Source: Zygnema cylindricum
Lineage: Eukaryota > Streptophyta > Zygnematophyceae > Zygnematales > Zygnemataceae
Length of the DNA stretch: 64,000 nt
Assembly (NCBI GenBank): GCA_037447655.1
Contig: JBBHKE010002608.1
Location: 1-64,000 of the forward strand
Direction of reading: 5' to 3'
A program made the position numbers and the translations under genes. Of this stretch, positions 21,839 through 34,492 are shown piece after piece. Numbering within the stretch: the stretch's first letter is position 1; the number at the start of each line of letters is the position of its first letter. A model generated the notes under the pieces. It was not told the DNA's origin, made no database searches, and saw only the letters and a list, made by a program, of their open reading frames with translations.

Positions 21839-22356
21839 CACCGCGAATCGTTATTAGTGTCAAAGTTTAAATATTGTTGAAGAAAATTTACCGTACTTGA
21901 TGCTAAATAAGAATTTGATTTTTTTTCAAAAAAGATGTATATTCTAATTTCGGCGTTAATTCTAATTTAGGAATAGCAAAAATGAAATGTTCGCCGTACG
22001 ATTATATATTTTAATATAATCGTACGCCGTCGCGAATTAAAAAATCCGTACATGCCATACTAATTTAAGTGTCAGAATGATCACGTCTTTTTGAGGATAC
22101 GTTCCTATTCGTGCGCGTCTGATTTAAATCATTTTTTGTAAATTTTCACGTGAAAAGGTACATTTATGTCTACTCTGACATCGACCGTACACCGTACTAT
22201 TTAGATTTTACTGTACTTTCGAGCTTTACGCTATTTTGTACGTTACCTTAATTAACGTAAAGGAAAAATTAAGATCATGTATCTTATAAAAGAAAAAAAA
22301 ATCAAAATTTTAAGAACCCAAATTAAAGTTATTGTCATTAATAATGATTCGCGGTG
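21839..22356. mobile_element. TA-type MITE, CACCG ends (copy b)
   Basis: Terminal inverted repeats CACCGCGAATCGTTATTAG at 21839 and the complement ending at 22356, flanked by TA on both sides (21837-21838, 22357-22358). 518 bp. The interior resembles 4447-4983 in reverse orientation. Confidence 0.78.
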
Positions 22357-22359
22357 TAC

Positions 22360-22640
22360 CTACGTGCAACCATTTTTTTACATGTGGTTGCTGCAATTTT
22401 GTTAGTGTTAACCAACGTAGACCGTGTGAATATTATTTTTTTTATGACAGTCGACGTTCGTAATCATAAACTTTTTTTAACCTTCTTTACAATATTTCGC
22501 TTGTCAAAGTTGCTCGACAAATTGACCATCAAATATGAACTCAAAGGTAAGTCACTTGTACTATACTGTACTTCAAATGAACAATTTTTGACAACTACCT
22601 GCGCGCAGCAAAAGTTGTCTCTGCAATTAGTAATTATCGA
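22360..22640. repeat. Dispersed repeat R, copy 1
   Basis: Diverged match to 47575-47870: shared blocks are TTTACATGTGGTTGC, GTCGACGTTCG, and TCAAAGTTG followed by AATTGACC. No product is recognised. The next bases (22641-22746) contain two tandem copies of a 50-bp unit ending ATTCAAGGTGTAGTTTCGAG, which looks like a duplicated TA-type MITE end. Confidence 0.6.
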
Positions 22641-22956
22641 CGAAAAAAACATTGACGCTAATATCCATTCAAGGTGTAGTTTCGAGCAGCTATAGGCGAA
22701 AAAACATTGACGCTTATAACGATTCAAGGTGTAGTTTCGAGCCGCTACAATACAGTCCTGAATTGTACACTATTGTAGTTTTTAGGTCGTCAGTTTCGGA
22801 TATTCGGCCGTTAATTTTGTCACGTCGGTTTGGTTCGACGGTTCTATTTTGTATGTTCTGCTTTACGGTTGGTTTCGTACGATGCAGTTGTCATATGCGG
22901 AAGTACACGATATCGCTGAATCGATTGATTGTATCGGTTCAACGGATTGTTTTAAG

Positions 22957-23421
22957 TAGTGTTGTGTATCGGCAATAAATTTTCCGGATAACACTCATAA
23001 CGATAATTATCACTGTTCGAATGGTTAGGGGTCCCAATATATCGCTCCGAGACAAACAAATTCCTTATCGGCGATAAGTGGAAAAAGTATAGTACGCTAC
23101 ATAATAGTCTTTTATAATATAGTGTATTTTATTTTTCATTGTTTATAGCGTGGCATGCCACGTGTAAAAAGCTTTTCCGTAATATGTGTAACGATCAATA
23201 TGACTGGATAAACGGATAAACCCTACACTTGTACGATACCAACCGTACAATTGTTGCCGATAGTTATTGGTATCGGCGTTATTGAAATAAAAAATGGATA
23301 TTATCGGCTTTTTATCGGCGATAACACCAATTTTGATATATCATGCCAATATATCAATTATCAGCAAGCCAAAAAAAGTACATATCAATTATCAGCAAAA
23401 CCCTGCCGATACACAACACTA
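22957..23421. mobile_element. hAT-type MITE with 8-bp target duplication
   Basis: 465 bp. Perfect 18-bp terminal inverted repeats TAGTGTTGTGTATCGGCA (22957) and the complement ending at 23421. The flanks GTTTTAAG (22949-22956) and GTTTTGAG (23422-23429) match at 7 of 8 positions, the target size of hAT elements. Several subterminal TATCGGC repeats. Non-coding. Confidence 0.8.
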
Positions 23422-23429
23422 GTTTTGAG

Positions 23430-25319
23430 GAATTGTTGTCGCACGATGAATGGATGGCAGCATGATTATTTCAAATGTTTGATGTGCTAATGCAATTGTA
23501 TAGTTTACCCAAAAAACAATCAAAATTCTTGTAAAGTATTTGTACTATACGGGGTTATAGTACATCAAGTTTGAAAAAGTTTCTACCCACTAGACTGATG
23601 TACCAAGTTATTGTTAAGAGAGGCTTTCACAAGTTACACGTGTTTAGTCCGCATTGGCTAACAAGTTATCACGGTTTAAGGATATTCTTTTATGTTGGTG
23701 TTTTCAGTCTTTATTTGTTGAGTACTATTCAAAATGTTGTTTATAGAGTTGACTTTTGCGATAATTTTCCCTCGAAGTTCTAATCGTAGTTTGCTCGCGC
23801 TCTTATATGTTTTGTTCTTGGATCGCCTCATGCTGCCATCGTATAAAGTATGCTTTTAAGGTTTCACATCATCTTAGTAATGTCAAAACTGGTTGTTTGT
23901 AGTATTTTTAATATCAATGATGCTTTCCATCCAATTCCTTTTGTAATTCCATTCTTTGTCTCGTTGGCAAACGTGGATATCATTACCTAGGTTCACTTAT
24001 ATTCACTTATATTCACTTTTGAGACCGTCATATTGTTCACATAAGTGATAGAGATGTAGAGGTTATTATCCTTTACCGTTAGCTAGAAAAGATTTTGAGG
24101 GCTTTTGACTCATTTATTGTAAATTTTGGGCAATGTGTATTGGAAAAAAAAGGTTGTTGGGACGCTATCGCCAAACCTAATCTTAGACCGATTCTTAGCA
24201 ATCCTCGAAAGGTCACGGGTGCTAAAAAATAACATTATGTGCTATAATTCTATAATGTTGCATAATCAATATATAAAGAGTCCTAAGCTATGACATAATG
24301 GGATATAAAGAGTCCAAAGTCAAACCTATCGAATAAATAATAACACTAATAATATCAATAACAGTAAGAAGCTTTATGAAAATCCCGTGTTGGTAAAACA
24401 TTTATGGTGATCTTGGAAATAAGGGATAGAAAATAAAAGGAGCATCGTTAATCAAAAATAGTGACAGTGGATTTTTCACCACGTCAATTATCTTTTCTTT
24501 GTGCATAAGTGTCTAACTCCCGTTTGGAAACTACCAATCGGTAAGATCCTTAACTTTGCATGACAATTGTTGGGTTCATAAACGGACAGGTGTGCACAAA
24601 GAAAAGGGGTATTGAGTGACAAAGAAAACATTGATATTAATAATGCTTGGTGGTGTTGGGGACAGTATGCCACTTGTCCATTGCAAAATCAATAATTCTA
24701 TTATCGAGCAAATTTAGTATTCAAGGTTAGCTTTCAAAGTTGACTACTCTTTTATTTTCAACAATCATAGATATTAAATGATTTAAGTTTACTGTTTACA
24801 CCATTCACATCCATTAAAAATTTCGCCGTTCCAGTGAACGCCTCTTCATTGGAAACGACGCTCATTTTTTTAACGGAAAGTACAACACTCTCTTATAAAT
24901 GAATTCATATATTGTCATTTATCGTATAGGTTGATATCCGCTAAATCTTTTTTTTTTTGCTGTTTTTCCCTTTTTTTCAATTTTCTCAGGTGGTTTCCCG
25001 CTGTTTGTTTATGATAGAACTTTTATAGTATCTCCATAAAATTGTTTTCCATTGCGTAGCCAAATTATTTTTTTGAGACAAGAATGAGACGCACGACTCC
25101 GAAAGACATACTTTTTACATGGTGTTGTAATACTCCGACTAAAGTTGGCTCCCTTGTAGAGTTACGACAACAAGCCAAAATGAAATGTGAAGAGGGTAAT
25201 GAAAGATTATCCTTTGAAACCTACACCGTTAATCATAATGAGAGGAAAGACGTATGTAAAGACGAGTTTATATTCGTGTTATTCAGGGGTGTCACCCATG
25301 TAATCGATACTTTGAAGAA
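23430..25319. other. AT-rich intergenic stretch, nothing recognised
   Basis: No frame over about 70 codons until the pyrimidine-rich tract. No inverted ends or tandem units were recognised. The plus frame beginning at 25084 has no recognisable domain and runs into the CTTT tract, so I do not call it a gene. Confidence 0.4.
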
Positions 25320-25640
25320 GTATTTTGGGCCATTTTTCTTCAGTCTTTTTTTTCTTTCATCTTCCTTTCTTCTTTCATCAACGTTTTGTCTGTCTTTTGT
25401 CCTTTCTTTCTCGATCTTTCATCTTTCCTTTGTCTATCTTATTTTTCTTCCATTTTTTATTTGTTTTTCTTTGTTCTCCCTTTCAACTTTTTTTCTTTCC
25501 TCTTTCTTTCCTCTTTCTTTCATTTCTCTTTCATCTCTCTTTCGTCTCTCTTTTGTCCCTTTTGTCTTTCTTTCGTCAGTCTTTCATTTCCTTTTGCATC
25601 TTTCATCTTTCTGCCACCTCTCTTTCTCTCTTCTCTCTCA
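25320..25640. repeat. Polypyrimidine tract (CTTT-rich)
   Basis: About 320 bp of plus-strand C/T, dominated by TTTC and CTTT units. It gives overlapping stop-free frames rich in Phe, Ser and Leu in all three plus phases, which is a composition effect. Confidence 0.7.
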
Positions 25641-26263
25641 TCCCTCGGCTTGCCTCCGGCCACTGGCCTGCCATCTGGTCCTCGGGCACTGTGAGAGGGC
25701 GAGAAGGAGAAGGCGCCACTGTGCTGTGCGGCCCTTCATTGCACATGCCATATGTGTGCAACACCATATATATACATGTTGGCCGAATACCGCTCCTCCC
25801 CCCTCTCACACTCCGGGCCCACTGCCCGCCGGTTGCCAGCTGTCCTCTGTGCTCTACCTCTATATATGTATATGTATAGTATGGAAGCAAAGGCGGAGGG
25901 CGATGGAAAGATATGATGCACACAACGTGACAAACGTGTTTTATTGTGTTTCCGATTATTTTTGTTAAACAGTTTCTAAAAAAAACAGTATATTATTTTA
26001 TTTTCTACTGAGTGGGAAAAAATGAAGTTAAGTTTAAATGAAATCGAAACACATTTTTCTAAGCTTTCAAATTCCATATTGGTATCCTCTTTTTCTCAAT
26101 TTTTATATTTTTCTTCTTTTTTCCAATTTTTATTTTTATTTCTTGATGTACCTTTTTGTTGTATCTTTTATAGAGATTTTATTTTCGCAGCAATAGTGCG
26201 GATAGTATGGTCTATATGTTGGATTGGAACATGAATGCCGGTTCAATACGGGGTGTAATGTGG

Positions 26264-26372
26264 TATGTCCAAAATAAATGTGGTACCCGAAATAAATGTG
26301 GTACCCAAAATAAATGTGGTACCCAAAATAAATGTGGTACCAAAAATAAATGTGGCACCCGAAATAAATGGG
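26264..26372. repeat. 18-bp tandem repeat, about six copies
   Basis: The unit AAATAAATGTGGTACCC(G/A) is repeated head to tail about six times with minor variation. It lies just upstream of the tRNA-like sequence. Confidence 0.85.
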
Positions 26373-26396
26373 TACGTACCCGCTAGGCTCAGCATC

Positions 26397-26468
26397 GAGC
26401 TGGTGGTACCGTGGTTAGCCCGTTCACGGCTTAAGTGAAAGGTCCCACGTTCAACCCCTGGCCAGCTC
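26397..26468 (+). tRNA. tRNA-like sequence (probable pseudo-tRNA or SINE head)
   Basis: 72 nt foldable as a cloverleaf: perfect 7-bp acceptor stem GAGCTGG/CCAGCTC, T arm CCACG-TTCAACC-CCTGG (4 of 5 pairs), anticodon stem TTCAC/GTGAA with 7-nt loop GGCTTAA. The anticodon by position would be CTT, but position 33 is G where U is normal, and the D arm is poor. No T run follows at once. Most likely a degenerate tRNA or a tRNA-derived SINE head. Confidence 0.5.
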
Positions 26469-26469
26469 A

Positions 26470-28900
26470 ATTTTCGATTGTTGGGTATCAAGGGCCCCTT
26501 GCCGATATTTGTTGTTTTTGAAAAGTTAGATTCGTGCGTACGCAACGTTTCGTGTGTGCGCGTGTTCGCGTACGTAATTACTGAAAGTATTGTGGTAGTT
26601 CGATTGGATTTGCGGATTCGGGGAGTAATTGTACGAGTGAAATTAAAGTGACGTGAAGGACTAATTGAGTGGCGCGAACAAGCATTGGAAAATGTACGGC
26701 AGATCGCGAAGCGATCCGATATGAAATATATGAATTGGTTGAAACGTACGGAATCACAAATTAACTGACGCAAGAAGCGTACAAAAAATACGGAATGCGT
26801 TGGAGAAATGGACGGCGGATCGCGAAGGGATCTGATGCTAAATATTCGAAATGTTATAAAGTGTACGCCAGCCGTACGGAACAGTATGCGACAGCGGCAT
26901 TTATGAAAAAAAACGTCGCCGGTACGGAGCGTCTTAGGGTGGTGTTCTATCAAGAAATTTTGTACGGCGAACATCACAGGAAGATTTCTTTTTAACGATG
27001 TTCTATCGCGTAGAGTCTGTAATCCACGTGCTCAAAATTGAATGGTACCACGTAAGATAAGATCGTATATTGGAATTCGTCAAGTATTTTTCTCACCGAC
27101 CAACTTCAACTTGAAATCTTCATTTGCGTACCATGTACGTGGATCAGGTCATCGTACAACATAATTTTTGTACACTTTGTGGACGCTTTGTCAGATACCA
27201 GCTCAATTTTTTTTAGGGTTTTTGAGCTTTCTGTTTTTTCTCGTGACGAATGAGCGCTGCCACAAATAGTGTGCCGAATGTGCGCTAACAAAAATAGCAT
27301 GATGAAAGCTCGTTACGAGTTTACTTTTGTGATTTCGGTTAGGATTTTTGAATGGGTGTATCATATGCGAAATTTTTCGATTTCTGTTGGTTGCCTTCTT
27401 GACACGTAAGTTCTTTATTCAACGTGTCGAGGCTAATAATTTTCTGTAATTACAGAAACTTTCGAAGGGAATGCTTCGCGAAAAAAAATCCAACGGTCTT
27501 TGTTACCTTCCAGAACTTTGGAGAATATTGGCAAAATTCTTTGTAATGTTGTTCGCCAATAAAAACAAAAGAAGCGGTACGACCTGTTACGGATAGGCGC
27601 CAATTTCTATAAACTACCCCACTTTTCGTCTGATGGAACGCCACCTTTATTTGACAGGCAAAATTTATGGCGAAGTATGCGGTTTTGGTACGAAAAGGAT
27701 TTGGAAGGTACGATTTCATTTCGGCAAGTGGTTCGTGGTACATTTGGAGGGCAGACGGCGTCCGCCAATATTTTAGAGGGTTCACACTATTTTTGAGGAT
27801 GTATTATCAAGTGGGCCATATGTATATGATGTCGGCTTGCTACGTGGACTCATCGGCAAGTGTCTAAGCAAGTTATCCCTTATGCCGCGTATATTGCGGA
27901 CGCGTCGATGTAAATATTTGAAACAACAATGTTTTGTCTTATGCGAATTAATGATTTAGTGCTTATTAGAATAGTTATATTTTACGTGATCAATTAGGGT
28001 TTCGACAGTTTAATATGTGTGTATTTAGTGTTGTACTTGTTGACAAGTGTACCCTTAAGATTGCTTTACTCTCAAGTTTACGCTTACGATTAATTTACTT
28101 TTAGTAGTAGGTTATTATGCTTAAATAGGACGTAATGATAGCTACATAATTTACGTTGGTTATTTTGGCACCTAGTGGTTTGTTGACAGTTTAGAAGAGT
28201 ATATATAGGTATGAGCTTTGTTAGGAATTGATCATTAATGCTGGTTAGAAAAGTAGGGACCAAAAATATAGTAATTTAGGGTTGTCAATTAGGTCATACA
28301 TTTGAGTGATATATTATTATTTGATTATACTTTTGGTGATGTGTGATGCATTATCATATATATGTTATTATTATACTTGTTTGTTATGCGTTGTTTATGC
28401 ATTTGTCCTAGAGTTTTTTGTGATTTTCATGTAACCCTAGATGTTATTCATGCGTCAGTGTGCGCATGCTTTTGCGTCTGTGTACGCTTGTTTAATGCAT
28501 CTGTGTATGCATTTTGTATGGATTGTTAATGTATTTTTGTATGCATTTTAATGCGTCTGTGTACGCATTGGGAAGGTGCATATTTCAAAGGATTGTTCAT
28601 TGGCCTAGCTTTGCTTGCTTTTTGGGTGATAGTTTGGGTGGCTTCTGCGGTCTATTTTAGACCAAAGAACAACTAGTTATGGGCCCACAGCCCATCTATC
28701 ATTTGTTAGGTTGAGTGGAGATAGGTTTATGTCACACGCATTGTAGCGGGTTAATTTTGTTCTTGCTGGTTTTATTGCAGTAATGGTGTTTGTGTATCCA
28801 CGAGATCGGTCTTATTATAGTGTTGTTATGTGCCGAGTTTAATATTGCATCGCCCTAAGGGTTAAAAAGTGACGGTGAACTTTTGAGAAATGTCTACTCT
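26470..28900. other. Intergenic stretch, no gene recognised
   Basis: Two related blocks near 26690-26760 and 26805-26880 share GGC(A/G)GATCGCGAAG(C/G)GATC. Near 28440-28575 a short unit, AATGC(G/A)TCTGTGTACGC, repeats imperfectly. No frame has recognisable domains. Confidence 0.4.
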
Positions 28901-28949
28901 CATGTGAAGTAAAAAAAAAAAAAATTGAAAAGATTTCTTTGTTTTTGGT

Positions 28950-30160
28950 GGAGCGATTCGGAATGTGGAAGTTTTGACATTTGGTGAAGATTTGACGTTT
29001 GGTGGTGAGATCTGGAAGGTGGAGATGGAAGACAAAGGATAGGGAATTTGCAGAGAGAAAGATAAGTGGGGTAGTTGGGGTGAGGGAGAGAAAGGCAGAT
29101 ACATGCCGCGTTGGAGAGACAATGTCTCTATGGAGAGACAATGTCTCTCTATAAAAAGATCGGGAGGAGAGAGAGGGGAGAGAAAGGGGAGAGGGCGAAA
29201 AAGGGAAGAGAGGGATACAAGGCGGAGATGGAAAATATTTTTGCAACATAAAATCATGTGTCACCCAATGAAGGGAGAGGAGAGGCAGAGAGAGGGAGAG
29301 GACGATGAATGGGCAAGGGAGTTGGAGAGGGAGAGGGCGGGATCGGGATTGGGAGTGTGAGAGGGAGAGGAATGGGAGAGGGAGATGGAGGAGAAGAACA
29401 ATGAGAGAAAGTTAGAGGTAAGGGAGTGGGAGGAGTTGCGGAGGGACAAGGAGAGCGAGAGGGAGATGGCAAATTTACCTTGTTGACTGCATAAACAATT
29501 GAGCGGTTGCTGTAGTTGGTAACTTTGACTACAGTCGAGGGGGGTAGAGGGAGAGAATTCGTACAATTTATTTTCTAACATGGAAGTAGTTTGAGGGTTA
29601 GGGTTGGAGAAAGGATAATGACAATTGTGAGGATTTTTTGACATTCACAATAGAAACATTAATATTTTAACATATTTTTTTTGATTTTTGATGATAATTG
29701 TGACTTCAGATACAGATTAAATCCTAGTTTGGGTTTGTCTTTGAGTTCATGTATTTTTATTTCTCTTTCATTTTGTGAAGACAAAAATTAAAACAAAGTA
29801 AAAAATATAAAGGCACCAAACACAATCAAAACGAGAAACCCACACACACAAAAAAAAAAAAAGAGAAAATAAACTAAAAAAAAAAAAAAAAAAAAAAAAA
29901 ACCTTATCTTGTTTCAAAAATGTAGATTTTTGTATGCCATAAGTAGTAAAGATGACGTCACAGGTTACAATGTATCCCTTGGGAACCGTGTAGGTTTGAA
30001 AGCTGGACTCCACACCACCCACTGGGGTTGGAGGGGGAGAGAGGGGAGGGAAAAAGAAGAGAGGCGGGAGAGGGAGAGAGGGGAGGGAAAAAGAAGAGAG
30101 GCGGGAGAGGGAAAGAGGAGAGCGTTAGGAGACAAGTGAGGGAGGAGTTGGAGTTGGGTA
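28950..30160. repeat. Purine-rich low-complexity region
   Basis: The plus strand is rich in GAGAGG and GGGAGA units, densest at 29100-29470 and 30025-30160, with a poly-A run near 29876-29900. A 60-bp direct repeat lies at about 30041-30117 (GGGAGAGAGGGGAGGGAAAA twice). No coding signal. Confidence 0.7.
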
Positions 30161-30161
30161 T

Positions 30162-30430
<269 letters not shown>

Positions 30431-30439
30431 TGGGGCACA

Positions 30440-31430
30440 TGTGAGAGTGTCTTCTAGGGAATCAGAGACTTATCCCATTGGACAAATGCACGCATACGTC
30501 CCGAGTGGGTTGGAAATACACTTTCCCACACCGCATGGATTTTTCCACGAATTAGTACACGGAGAAACTGCAAAAAAAAACATGAAAAAAAATGGCCAAA
30601 AAAAGTAAAAAAAAGAAAAAGAGATAAAAAACGAAAAGTTTGAAAAAAATTACAACAAAACACGTAAAACTTTACAAATAAAACAAACAAAAAAAGAAAA
30701 ACACATCAAAGTATATAATACAAAACAGTAGTCAATGGAAGAAAAAACACAACAAAGAAAAGTAAAAAGTTGAAAGAAATACTAAAAAGTAATTATCGAA
30801 AAAGAATAAAACAAAAAAAAAAACTGCCTATAAAAGATACAAAAAAAATAATGTTTGTTTTCCGTATTTAAGAAAAAACACACATCCGCACTAAATACGG
30901 TGTGAAAAAATCAACTAGGTTTACTTCAATAAAGGGAAATCCTTCCTCATCCACACTTAACTTTGCGATTTTTTTATATTTTCCTTTTCCACACTCAAAA
31001 GTCGAGGAGGGGGAGGAGGGGGAGATGGAGGGAGGAAGAGGGAGGGGAGAGGAGCATAGGGAGGACGATATAAACTGGATGGTGGGAAATAACGCAGAGG
31101 AGGCGGAGGATAAGGAGGAGACGGTGGAGGCGGTGGAGATGAGGGAGAAGAGGAAGGTAGGGAGGGAGAGGGCGATGGTGGGGGTGGAGGGAAAAAGGGT
31201 AGAGGGGAAGCGTCTAAAATTTGTCGACTAGATTAACACGCCAAGAATAAAACACGAGAAAATTAGTTATGTGTGGATCCATGTGGTCGTCTACAAGCCT
31301 GAAACGCGAATCGATATGAACGGCGATAGTGAACCCACAAACACACATTCACAATTTAAGGGGTTGTGCAAGGGAACGTAACTCAGCCACAAAAAGCAAA
31401 AAAAAAAAATGGCATTTGGCACGAAAAGAA
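30440..31430. other. A-rich stretch with a second purine-rich block
   Basis: 30560-30880 is mostly A with scattered AAAGAAAAA. 31000-31205 is GAGG-rich; the plus frame across it is low-complexity Glu/Gly/Arg. No recognised feature. Confidence 0.4.
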
Positions 31431-31955
31431 CTTTTTACGTGGCTTTTTGTTTTAACTTAAAACCGCACAAACACAAAACAGTAATAACCCTAAAAACACA
31501 CAAAAGAACACTGAAATAAGTCGTGAAAACTCTGAAAACCCTCAAAACCGTGAATACTTTAAAAAGCTTAAAAACCATAAAAATAAAAATCCTCAAAACA
31601 TTGATAGTCAGAAAATCCAAAAGGCTCTAAAAACCCTCAATAAACAGCAAACCTTTAAAACTTTCAGTGAATAAAAACAAAAAATCTTGAACTCAAGAAA
31701 CTTCAAAAAATCTAAAACCTCTAACAACTCAAATAGCTCAAGAATTTCCCAAAACCCTAAAAATTCTAAAAACCCGAAAACCTCCTGAACAGAAGCCCTA
31801 AAATTTATACTGTAAAAATTCTAAAATCCTAATGGCTATGGAAGCCCTAAAACCCTTAAATTTCTAAAAAACATAAAAATTTTAAATATCTTTTAAACCA
31901 ATATATGAAATCTTCAAAATGCCAATGCCCCTAAGAACCTGAGATTTTATTAAAC
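31430..31955. repeat. Degenerate telomere-like CCCTAAAA repeats
   Basis: Many spaced units AACCCTAAAA, CCCTCAAAA and CCCTAAAAC in an A/C-rich plus strand, resembling a decayed array of the plant telomere unit CCCTAAA. No run of perfect tandem units survives. Confidence 0.4.
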
Positions 31956-33299
31956 AGAATTCGCAATTCCGTGCAAGATTTTGTATGCAATTCAGTGCGG
32001 AATCATGAGAGCAGAGATTGTTGAGAATTTATGAACTAAAATTTGGAATTCCGTGCAAAATTTTGTATGCAATTTAGTGCGGAATCATGAGAGCAGAGAT
32101 TGTTGAGAATTAATGAATTAGAATTCGGAATTCCTTGCAAAATATTGTATGCAATTAAGTGTGGAATCACCAGGGCAGAGATTGCAGAGATTTTAAGAAC
32201 CGAAATTCGGAATTTAGCGCAAAATTTTGTATGCAATTTAGTGCGGAATTATGAGAGCAGAGATTGTTGAGAATTTTTGAACAAGAAATTTGGAATTCCG
32301 AGCAAACTTTTGTATGCAATTTAAGGCGAAATATTGAGAGCAGAGATTGTTGAGAATTTATGAACTAGAATTCGGAATTCCGTGCAATAGAATTCGGAAT
32401 TCTGTGCAACATATTGTATGCAATTCAGTGCGGAATCATCAGAACAGAGATTGTTGAGAATTTATGAAGAAAAATTCGGAATTCCGTGCAACATTTTGTA
32501 TGTAATTCAGTGCGGAATCATCAGAACAGAGATTGTTGAGAATTTATGAAGCAAAATTCGGAATTCCGTGCAACATTTTGTATGCAATTCAGTGTGGAAT
32601 CTTCACAGCAGAGATTGCAGAGATTTTAAGAACCGAAATTCGGAATTCCATGCAACATTTTGTATGCAATTCTGTGCGACATTTTATATGATATTCAGTA
32701 CGGAATCATCACAGCAGAGATTGCAGAGATTTTATGAACCGAAATTCGGCGTTCGGTGCACCATTTTGTATGCAATTCAGTGCGGAATCATCACAGCAGA
32801 GATTGCAGAGATTTAAAGAACCAAAATTTGGCATTCCGTGCAACATTTTGTATGCAATTCAGTGCGGAATCATCACAGCAGAGATTGCAGAGATTTTGAG
32901 AACCAAAATTCGGAATTCCGTTCAACATTTTGTATGCAATTCAGTGCGGAATCATCAGAGCAGAGATTGTTGAGAATTTATGAACCAAAATTCGGAATTC
33001 CGTGCAACATTTTGTATGCAATTCAGTGCGAAATCATCAGAGCAGAGATTGCAGAGAATTTATGAACCAAAATTCGGAATTCCGTGCACCATTTTGTATG
33101 CAATTCAGTGCAGAATCATCAGAGCAAAGATTGCAAAGATTTTAAGAACCAAAATTCGGATTCCCTTGCAAAAATTTGTATGAAATTCAGTGCGGAATCA
33201 TCAGAGCAGAGATTGTTGAGAATTTATGAACCAAAATTCGAAATTCCGTCCAAAAGTTTTTATGCAATTTAGAGCTAGATCATCAAATCGGAGATTGCA
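31956..33299. repeat. 82-bp tandem repeat, about 16 copies
   Basis: The unit begins GGAATTCCGTGCAACATTTT and ends with a GAACCAAAATTC-like block. Spacing between successive GAATTCCG positions is 82 bp (32831, 32913, 32995). Copies diverge more at the left end. Since 82 is not a multiple of 3, the short plus frames through it are the same sequence in shifting phase. Confidence 0.93.
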
Positions 33300-33314
33300 C
33301 TCATAGCTAATCAC

Positions 33315-33458
33315 TCACATTTGATACACACGACCGGAATCATCGCAGACGAAATACCATCCATCGCATCGAATCGCCGGAAAGGTCTCCTTGTTTTCGA
33401 TGGCCGCCTTCACCGCCTCCAGAGCCGACTCTGTGGCGTAGTGATCGAATGAGAAGTG
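33315..33458 (-). pseudogene. Unrecognised C-terminal coding remnant
   Basis: The minus frame runs from just after a stop at 33459 to TGA at 33315: 47 codons with ordinary protein composition and high GC against AT-rich surroundings. The sequence includes ATESALEAVKAAIENKETF and CDGWYFVCDDSGRVYQM. It looks like the last exon, or a cut 3' end, of a gene or mobile element. I do not recognise the family. It abuts the 82-bp array. Confidence 0.4.
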
Positions 33459-34492
33459 TCATAGGAGGGAATTTATTTCGCACGTGTGGCTTCCAAAAAA
33501 AGGGAAAAAGGAAGGTTAGAGGAAGGGAAAACTTATTGTCTGGCTCTGACATGACGCCAGTGAAATCTCTCATTACGAGTGTCACTTGACACGCTATCAT
33601 CAGCACTGTCGCGATGACCATAGTGACCACCATGGCTACGAGCTCGCCACGTCAGACAAACATGAAATTTTATAAACCAAAGGCCACGTGGCAGCGTTTT
33701 TCAGAATGAGAGCCGTTTTCCATTTCTGTTAGGGTTTGAACTGCGAACGATGTTTCGTTCATTTTATTTTATGTGCTGAGCAGCTTTTTGAAGTTCGGTA
33801 CGATACGGCCGTTCAAAAATTGAGATCCTCCCAACCGCTTAATGCATGGGGACATACCCTTACATAGAAAAAACTAACCGGATTGAGACGTCCGCTTCAT
33901 TAGGGGCCAAAACTGCCAAAAAGTTTGGTCATTCGGCCGCAGAGGTCGCAAAAGTCAAAAAAGTACATAACCGAAACCGACCGTTTTTTTTTTTTCAAAA
34001 TCTAAGTAACCGACGGCCGATCAGTTTATGTCACGCTCCAAAATTGTTAACCGTTAACCGACCGGCGTTTACGAAAATAAAAGTTAACCGAAACTCGATT
34101 TCTCGCGACTAACCCTGCCCGCCCGTAACCGAAAAAGTACAAAATTAATTAATGTACGACGTATGAATAAGCCAATAATTAGTTAATTACAATTTGTCGC
34201 GTTCCCTAAGATTTGGGAAATGAATAGTGTTTACTATGGTGTTAGATTTGCGACGCTTTGTCGCGTTCCTTAAGATTTGCGAAATGAATACTGTTACTAC
34301 CGTGTCAGATTTTGCGACGCTAATCATGGTGTCAAGTACTTCCACGATACCAAAGAGTACAAAGTATTATGACGTTTTCACTACGCAGTTTGTAAAAGCG
34401 CATTTTGTCAATACATACAGTTTCACGTCATTATGACGTTTGCACTACGCGGTTTGTGAAAACGCAGTTACATCAACGACATGTATTAAATA

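Noticed and set aside
25084-25968. 294-codon plus-strand frame
   Set aside because: Most of it translates a CTTT-rich tract into Phe/Leu/Ser runs; the first 75 codons show no recognised domain, and overlapping frames in other phases are equally long.
26243-26977. 244-codon minus-strand frame
   Set aside because: It runs through the 18-bp tandem repeat and the tRNA-like sequence. Composition is repetitive at its C-terminus and no domain is seen.
32568-33272. Plus-strand frames with repeated MQF/CNSV peptides
   Set aside because: They translate the 82-bp tandem array in shifting phase.
31956-33299. CRISPR-like regular spacing
   Set aside because: The whole 82-bp unit repeats, with no unique spacers, in a eukaryotic genome; it is a tandem repeat.
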